64,000 nucleotides of DNA. Origin: Saprospiraceae bacterium. GTDB taxonomy: Bacteria; Bacteroidota; Bacteroidia; Chitinophagales; Saprospiraceae. Positions 63,508 through 64,000 of this stretch are shown here, in pieces. The stretch lies in NCBI GenBank assembly GCA_041392805.1, contig JAWKLJ010000003.1, forward strand, positions 62,001 to 126,000. Reading direction: 5' to 3'. Each line of letters starts with the position of its first letter. Position 1 is the first letter of the stretch. The notes under the pieces were generated by a model. The model saw nothing but the letters and a program-made list of their open reading frames with translations, was not told the DNA's origin and searched no databases. A program made the position numbers and the translations under genes.

Positions 63508-64000
63508 TTATCGTTTGTTTTGGTTAGTATGAACAAGGCCAGGTAACAGAAAATGCTCCAATACCTCTTCTCCTCCAATAGCTCTCCGTCCAAAAAAAAG
63601 GGGGTTCTCGGGTAGGGGCTGGGGCTTTTTGTTGATGGAGGAGGAGAGGTCGATGGCGCAGGCTTTGCGGTACTGGATGGTGGCGGGGTTGGTGGTGGTA
63701 TTGATAGTGAAGAGGGACGGTTTTTGTTGGTCGAGGATGGCGATGTGGTAGTGGCCGGACCAGGTGATGGGGATGGAGATGTGATGGCCACGGCAGAAGC
63801 CTTTGAAGATGAGGTATAGAGCGGTGTCTTGAGAGGAGGAGGAGAAGAAAACGGCGAAAGGGTAGATGTTTTTTGGGGTACCAATTTGGAGCTTGGTACC
63901 AGCGGGGTAGAGGTCTTGGAGGGAGAGGCGGATCATTTGAGGGAACTGGAAGGGTTGTTGCCAGGAGCTGGTGTCGAGGCAGCGGGAGCCGAGGAAGTTT
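63508..64000 (-). CDS. hypothetical protein, 5' end outside window
   Basis: The reading frame continues upstream of the first in-window ATG (63936) to the edge: NFLGSRCLDTSSWQQPFQFP precedes MIRLSLQDLYPAGTKLQIGT without a stop, so the start lies outside. The visible ~163 residues are beta-rich and soluble (YPFAVFFSSSSQDTALYLIF, GHYHIAILDQQKPSLFTINT). I do not recognise the family. It may be co-transcribed with the lipoprotein gene at 62112-63182. Confidence 0.65.
   Translation of the reverse strand, partial: NFLGSRCLDTSSWQQPFQFPQMIRLSLQDLYPAGTKLQIGTPKNIYPFAVFFSSSSQDTALYLIFKGFCRGHHISIPITWSGHYHIAILDQQKPSLFTINTTTNPATIQYRKACAIDLSSSINKKPQPLPENPLFFGRRAIGGEEVLEHFLLPGLVHTNQNKR

Noticed and set aside
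1..64000. tRNA or rRNA genes
   Set aside because: No cloverleaf or rRNA signature was noticed on either strand; a dedicated search was not possible.

Overview
The window looks like part of a plasmid or other self-replicating accessory replicon of a Bacteroidota bacterium, probably of the Saprospiraceae type. Three things support this: promoters of the TTG / TAnnTTTG type, a type IX secretion (T9SS) sorting domain on a giant surface protein, and a Bacteroidota-style secreted RHS protein. A Rep_3-type initiator (cut by the left edge), a ParA ATPase with a small basic partner, centromere-like direct repeats and a plasmid-style primase-helicase point to autonomous replication. No rRNA, tRNA or housekeeping gene was seen.

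Layout. 1-3.5 kb: replication initiator, KilA-N protein, Rpn-type nuclease and an antitoxin/PIN-toxin pair whose toxin is cut short by a perfect palindrome. 3.5-5.2 kb: dense hairpin repeats. 5.2-7.6 kb: partition operon (minus strand), 63-bp direct repeats and an AT-rich possible origin. 7.9-9.8 kb: XRE repressor with a divergent operator/promoter, a small ORF, and a four-helix membrane protein with a strong candidate programmed -1 frameshift. 10-13.5 kb: a helical-repeat protein, a small acidic protein, a second XRE repressor with palindromic operators, a structured non-coding stretch and a MITE. 13.8-17 kb: primase-helicase fusion. 17-22 kb: more hairpin repeats, a VOC-family gene pair, a GTTGAC word array and a coiled-coil exported protein.

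22-50 kb is the polymorphic-toxin locus: a 3,427-aa T9SS surface protein, then a 2,553-aa secreted RHS toxin with a lipoprotein immunity gene, then a linear store of displaced toxin tips. Four further tips follow with shortened RHS core, or almost none: a paralogue of the main tip, an alpha/beta-hydrolase-like tip, an HNH-like nuclease tip and an unrecognised tip. A fifth has a HEALH metal-site motif. Each is followed by its own immunity gene. Copies of a ~150-200-bp non-coding repeat separate most of them. Where a tip looks like a membrane or periplasmic enzyme its immunity protein is a predicted lipoprotein; the nuclease-like tip has a cytosolic one. A PIN toxin-antitoxin module and an XRE regulator sit inside the array.

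50-64 kb, mostly minus strand: an HNH endonuclease with a small partner, a YdjM/DUF457-type membrane protein, a tyrosine recombinase fused to a STAND/AAA-like ATPase and two membrane helices, long word-repeat arrays (GTATCA, GTCAG), a STAND-NTPase/TPR gene with 14 nearly identical 102-bp TPR units and one frameshift, a MITE, a lipoprotein and a partial gene at the right edge.

The observations most worth following are the recombinase-STAND-membrane fusion, the repeat-separated RHS cassette store, the -1 frameshift signal, and a superfamily of bipartite hairpin repeats whose stems change in step on both arms.
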